Assembly (NCBI GenBank): GCA_002424295.1
Contig: DIQY01000042.1
Coordinates: 1-8,656, forward strand
Source of the DNA: Ruminococcaceae bacterium UBA5450
Lineage (GTDB): Bacteria > Bacillota > Clostridia > Oscillospirales > Acutalibacteraceae
DNA: 8,656 bases
Direction of reading: 5' to 3'
Both the position numbers and the translations under genes were made by a program. The notes below the pieces were generated by a model. It ran no database searches. It worked only from the letters and a program-made list of their open reading frames with translations, and was not told where the DNA came from. Shown here one piece after another: positions 6,404-8,656 of this stretch; positions within the stretch are counted from its first letter, which is position 1; every line of letters begins with the position of its first letter.

Positions 6404-7732
6404 ATGGCATCAAGTACTATTGCAATCATTATCACTGTCATTACAATGATCATTTTTATGATCGACAAATTACCTATGAGTGTAACTGCCTGCCTTTGTG
6501 CATTGGCAATGGGCATTGCGCTCCCTGAAATGAAACTGTCTCAAATTTATTCCGGATTCGGCGGCAGCTCGATTGTCATGGTTGCCGGCATGATGATTGT
6601 CGGCGACGCACTATTCCAGACCGGCGTTGCACAGCGTCTGGGTGCTAAAATCGGCAAGCTGAAAATTGCTCAGAATGAAAAATGGTTTATCGTTCTGATC
6701 GTTATCGTCTGCACGATTATGTCCGCATTTATGAGCAACTCCGGTTGTATCGCCATGTGGATGCCGATTATCGCAGCAGTTGCTGCCGGCTCCAACGGAA
6801 AAATTCGTTCCAAGATGGTGATTATGCCTGCCGGCATCGCCTGTATCGTCGGCGGCGGCTCCACTCTGACTGGTTCCGTTTCTCAGGTAACCGCAAACTC
6901 TATTTTGATGGGAACTGCCGGCTATGAAGCCGGAATGGGTGTCTTTGATATGACCCGTGTCATGTGGTCAGTCTGTATCGTTCAAGTCCTTTTCTGGGCT
7001 ACTATTGGCTACACAATCTTGGTAAAGGTTCTCAAGCCAGAAAGCCCCGACTTTGACAAAGGCAATTCCTTTGCGGAAGCTTCTTCTAGTCTCGATATGA
7101 GCGAGTTTAACAAAATTCCGAAATGGAAAGGAACCATGTCCCTTGTTGTTATGGCATTTTGTGTTATTGCCTTTATCCTGAGCGGATTTAAACCTTTCAG
7201 TAAATATCTGGATATTGCAGATATTGCTATGATTGGCTCTATGGTTCTGTTCGTCACAGGAACAATTTCTGTTAAAAAGACACTTGCCAGCATGGACTGG
7301 AACATTCTGATTATGGTCGGCGCAATTACCGCTTTGGGTACTGGCCTTGATGTTTCCGGCGGCGGCAAAGTCATTGCAGATGGCATCCTCGGGATGTTCG
7401 GTGGACCAAATGCATCGGTTGTTGTTCTGATGACTGTTTTGGTTATTCTCTCCAGTGTTCTTACAAACTTCATGCAGAACGGCGGTGTTGCCGCAATGCT
7501 GACTCCTGTTTATATCTCTTTGGCTTTAAGCCTTGGAATTAGCCCACTCCCGTTCGTTATTGCAATCGGAATCACCACAAACCTTGCAATCTGCACTCCT
7601 ATTGGCACTGCTGTAAACATGCAGATTTTGCCGGCAGGCTACAAGTTCAGCGATTATATGAAGATCGGTGGACCGCTCTTCCTTATCATGGTTGCTATGG
7701 TTGCAGTTCTTTGTCCTCTGGTTTTGTTCTAA
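6404..7732 (+). CDS. SLC13/DASS-like anion (dicarboxylate) permease, ion-transporter superfamily
   Basis: A 442-residue, strongly hydrophobic membrane protein with roughly 11-13 predicted membrane segments (for example about 5-20, 26-41, 55-75, 95-115, 138-158, 186-206, 244-262, 270-290, 298-316, 337-357, 362-378, 381-398 and 421-441). It has the two-fold inverted layout of the ion-transporter (IT) superfamily. The IYSGFGGSSIVMVAGMMIVG block (49-68) and the paired re-entrant motifs resemble SLC13/DASS carriers. In those, Ser-Asn-Thr motifs bind Na+ and the carboxylate; here they read SNSG (111-114) and TNFMQN (354-359). GGGSTLTGSVSQVTANS (150-166) and TTNLAICTPIGTAVN (391-405) follow each re-entrant motif. 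It likely imports an organic anion used by the neighbouring CoA pathway, but ArsB/NhaD or CitMHS-type specificity is not excluded. The ATG is supported by GAGAGGTGA six bases upstream. It lies 307 bases after the dehydrogenase. Confidence 0.85.
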   Translation: MASSTIAIIITVITMIIFMIDKLPMSVTACLCALAMGIALPEMKLSQIYSGFGGSSIVMVAGMMIVGDALFQTGVAQRLGAKIGKLKIAQNEKWFIVLIVIVCTIMSAFMSNSGCIAMWMPIIAAVAAGSNGKIRSKMVIMPAGIACIVGGGSTLTGSVSQVTANSILMGTAGYEAGMGVFDMTRVMWSVCIVQVLFWATIGYTILVKVLKPESPDFDKGNSFAEASSSLDMSEFNKIPKWKGTMSLVVMAFCVIAFILSGFKPFSKYLDIADIAMIGSMVLFVTGTISVKKTLASMDWNILIMVGAITALGTGLDVSGGGKVIADGILGMFGGPNASVVVLMTVLVILSSVLTNFMQNGGVAAMLTPVYISLALSLGISPLPFVIAIGITTNLAICTPIGTAVNMQILPAGYKFSDYMKIGGPLFLIMVAMVAVLCPLVLF

Positions 7733-7808
7733 TTTTTCTCCTGATTCTGAAAATAGAAAAAATATCTTTTGAAACTTGTGTCTATAAAAAGCTCTTTGAT
7801 TATATCTT

Positions 7809-7940
7809 ACTGACCGATTAGAAAATCTAAAAGTCCTCACTTTAAGCACCTTTTACACTTCTTCAGTTTTGTTCTCCTCCTACCACAAAGGGTACAACTG
7901 AAGGTGTAAAAATTCGATTTCACTTTTTAGAATGGTCAGT
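7809..7940 (+). ncRNA. Nested hairpin: possible small RNA or structured 3' UTR with an anti-Shine-Dalgarno loop
   Basis: Three nested inverted pairs are visible. They are ACTGACC (7809-7815) with GGTCAGT (7934-7940), TCTAAAAG (7826-7833) with CTTTTTAGA (7923-7931), and TTTTACAC plus CTTCAGTT (7851-7868, TT bulge) with AACTGAAG plus GTGTAAAA (7896-7911). The 27-base apical loop contains TTCTCCTCCTACC, which is complementary to Shine-Dalgarno sequences such as AGGAGGAGA. A strong terminator follows about 25 bases downstream. I see no clear promoter just upstream, so this may be the permease 3' UTR, an independent sRNA, or a miniature inverted-repeat element. Pairing is direct evidence; RNA function is inferred. 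No known RNA family was recognised. Confidence 0.4.
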
Positions 7941-7965
7941 GTTTTGTTTTTATTTCTCTCCCTAA

Positions 7966-8023
7966 AGCAAATGCCATTTTTGCACAATGAAGTGTAGAAA
8001 TGGCATTTGCTATGTTCTTTTTT
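7966..8023 (+). terminator. Rho-independent terminator, long perfect stem
   Basis: The arms AGCAAATGCCATTT (7966-7979) and AAATGGCATTTGCT (7998-8011) pair perfectly over 14 bases. The loop contains a short inner CAC/GTG pair, and TTCTTTTTT (8015-8023) follows. Position and orientation fit the end of the permease transcript, though it lies 234 bases beyond the stop codon, and equally the end of the structured RNA just upstream. Confidence 0.75.
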
Positions 8024-8107
8024 ACCTCTCATAAAAAATAAAGGCTTTCTATAAATAAAAAGGTATAAAACAATACTCCTGGTTGTCCCTCTTCAAGAAG
8101 GTCCTGC

Positions 8108-8175
8108 AATTAGGCAAGATTGGGACATACAGATTGTCGCCCCAGAAAGTGGATTAACCTGTTCTTGGCCTAATT
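8108..8175. repeat. Imperfect stem-loop, possible structured RNA segment
   Basis: AATTAGG-CAAGA (8108-8119) pairs with TCTTG-G-CCTAATT (8163-8175), leaving one bulged G. Inside, GGGACA (8122-8127) pairs with TGT (8135-8137) and CCC (8140-8142). The stretch is richer in G and C than its surroundings. Two plus-strand frames are open across it but have no start codon. It may be part of the same transcript as the structure at 8349-8434, or a remnant repeat. No known riboswitch motif was recognised. Confidence 0.35.
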
Positions 8176-8348
8176 AAAAAACACAAAGCTGGTTTTCAGT
8201 TTCGACCGAGCCTGAAAAAAAATGAAGTCTTTTGGTCTTTACTGGTTGTTACAAACGGCCAACTACTAAAAGCATTAAACTTTCCTTTATTTCCTGGCAA
8301 ATTTCATGCAGAGCTTCTGGCATGAATTCCTCTTACAATTTTAATGAA

Positions 8349-8434
8349 AGCGGTCCCTTTCCTATGTATTCCTGTAAGGATCTCCTTGCAATCCAACTTC
8401 TTCCCGAAAGGATTTGAAAGGACTGCTATTTTTT
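8349..8434 (+). ncRNA. Structured segment ending in a U-run: possible RNA 3' end or terminator
   Basis: AGCGGTCC plus TTTC (8349-8361, one bulged C) pairs with GAAA plus GGACTGCT (8416-8427), including one G-U, and TTTTTT follows at 8429-8434. Inside are a 7-bp hairpin, TGTAAGG with CCTTGCA (8373-8379 and 8384-8390, loop ATCT), and a 5-bp pair, AATCC with GGATT (8390-8394 and 8410-8414). This gives a three-way-junction-like shape. The U-run points to plus-strand transcription. A possible decayed minus-strand reading frame overlaps it, so the two interpretations compete. Confidence 0.35.
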
Positions 8435-8625
8435 GTCTTACAATACCGATTGCCGAAAGCTGTCTTACTGTGCCTTTAAAATTTATGACACTGTGAGCTT
8501 CTACTCAAAAATTTATCGGTCTATTCATTGACCACTTTCGTTTTTTAAGCTTTTTCAAAAGTTAAACCAACACCGCATTTTTTTGCGTTATTGAATCAAG
8601 AAAGTCCCACAGAACTTTTTCCTAT

Positions 8626-8656
8626 AAAAAATCCCTTCGGAAAATTTTCCGAAGGG
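8626..8656 (-). terminator. Palindromic Rho-independent terminator at the right edge
   Basis: CCCTTCGGAAAA (8633-8644) and TTTTCCGAAGGG (8645-8656) form a perfect 24-base palindrome. On the minus strand it is followed by ATTTTTT (8632-8626), the usual terminator layout. It probably ends a minus-strand gene to the right of the window. It could work in both directions if a T-run lies beyond the edge. Confidence 0.8.

Larger units (their letters stand above)
7733..8656. other. 924-base stretch without a convincing protein gene
   Basis: Apart from the hairpins listed separately, this stretch is AT-rich with short, broken reading frames on both strands. The longest start-to-stop frames (about 60 codons) lack family resemblance or a good ribosome site. 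Another clean small palindrome, TTCATGC with GCATGAA (8303-8309 and 8320-8326), is present. A minus-strand segment at 8249-8504 may be a decayed gene. The region separates the permease from an apparently convergent gene beyond the right edge. Confidence 0.6.

Noticed and set aside
8050..8175. Two overlapping plus-strand open frames that look protein-like
   Set aside because: Neither has an ATG, GTG or TTG start with a ribosome site, and both end within about 40 codons; the inverted pairing fits a structured repeat or RNA better.
8295..8310. TGGCAAATTTCATGCA, a weak sigma-54-like match
   Set aside because: GG and GC spacing fits, but the -24 and -12 boxes are otherwise poor and no gene follows on the plus strand.
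8232..8417. 61-codon plus-strand ORF
   Set aside because: No ribosome site and no recognisable family; it runs through strong stem sequences, as expected of a chance frame.
1..8656. CRISPR arrays, tRNA or rRNA genes, insertion sequences
   Set aside because: I saw no regularly spaced repeats, no tRNA cloverleaf or rRNA segments, and no transposase-like frame with terminal repeats.

Overview
The window looks like a piece of an anaerobic, low-to-moderate-GC Firmicutes genome, probably Clostridia. This rests on purine-rich Shine-Dalgarno sites before almost every gene, very AT-rich intergenic DNA, and clostridial-type acyl-CoA enzymes. The genus cannot be told from the sequence alone.

Left half, minus strand: four genes read right to left. 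They are a family III (CaiB/BaiF) CoA-transferase (3315-2137), a crotonase-type enoyl-CoA hydratase (2137-1355, its start overlapping the previous stop), a second family III CoA-transferase resembling the 2-hydroxyacid enzymes FldA/HadA (1319-111), and the first 25 codons of a 2-hydroxyacyl-CoA dehydratase activator ATPase (77 to the left edge). The dehydratase subunits themselves would be expected just outside the left edge.

Centre, 3316-3971: about 650 bases of AT-rich regulatory DNA between the two divergent gene sets. It carries a near-perfect sigma-54 (-24/-12) promoter facing each way (minus strand 3393-3376, plus strand 3878-3895). Between them lie a 14-bp inverted repeat and a GTGCA/TTCAC dyad, which could be sites for an enhancer-binding protein. 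This shared sigma-54 control is the clearest unusual feature of the locus.

Right half, plus strand: a thiolase (3972-5165), a 3-hydroxyacyl-CoA dehydrogenase (5203-6096) and, after a 307-base gap, an SLC13/DASS-like anion permease (6404-7732). From 7733 to the right edge there is no convincing protein gene. That stretch holds several stable inverted repeats, including a nested hairpin with an anti-Shine-Dalgarno-like loop followed by a terminator, a second structured segment with a U-run, and a perfect 24-base palindromic terminator at the edge that probably ends a minus-strand gene outside the window.

Together the genes suggest a catabolic module (inference). A carboxylate, perhaps a dicarboxylate, is imported and loaded onto CoA. 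A 2-hydroxyacyl-CoA is dehydrated by an activator-dependent radical dehydratase to a 2-enoyl-CoA. That product then passes through hydratase, dehydrogenase and thiolase to acetyl-CoA plus a shorter acyl-CoA. No acyl-CoA dehydrogenase or EtfAB is visible, so the set does not look like an ordinary butyrate-synthesis operon. The true substrate is unknown.
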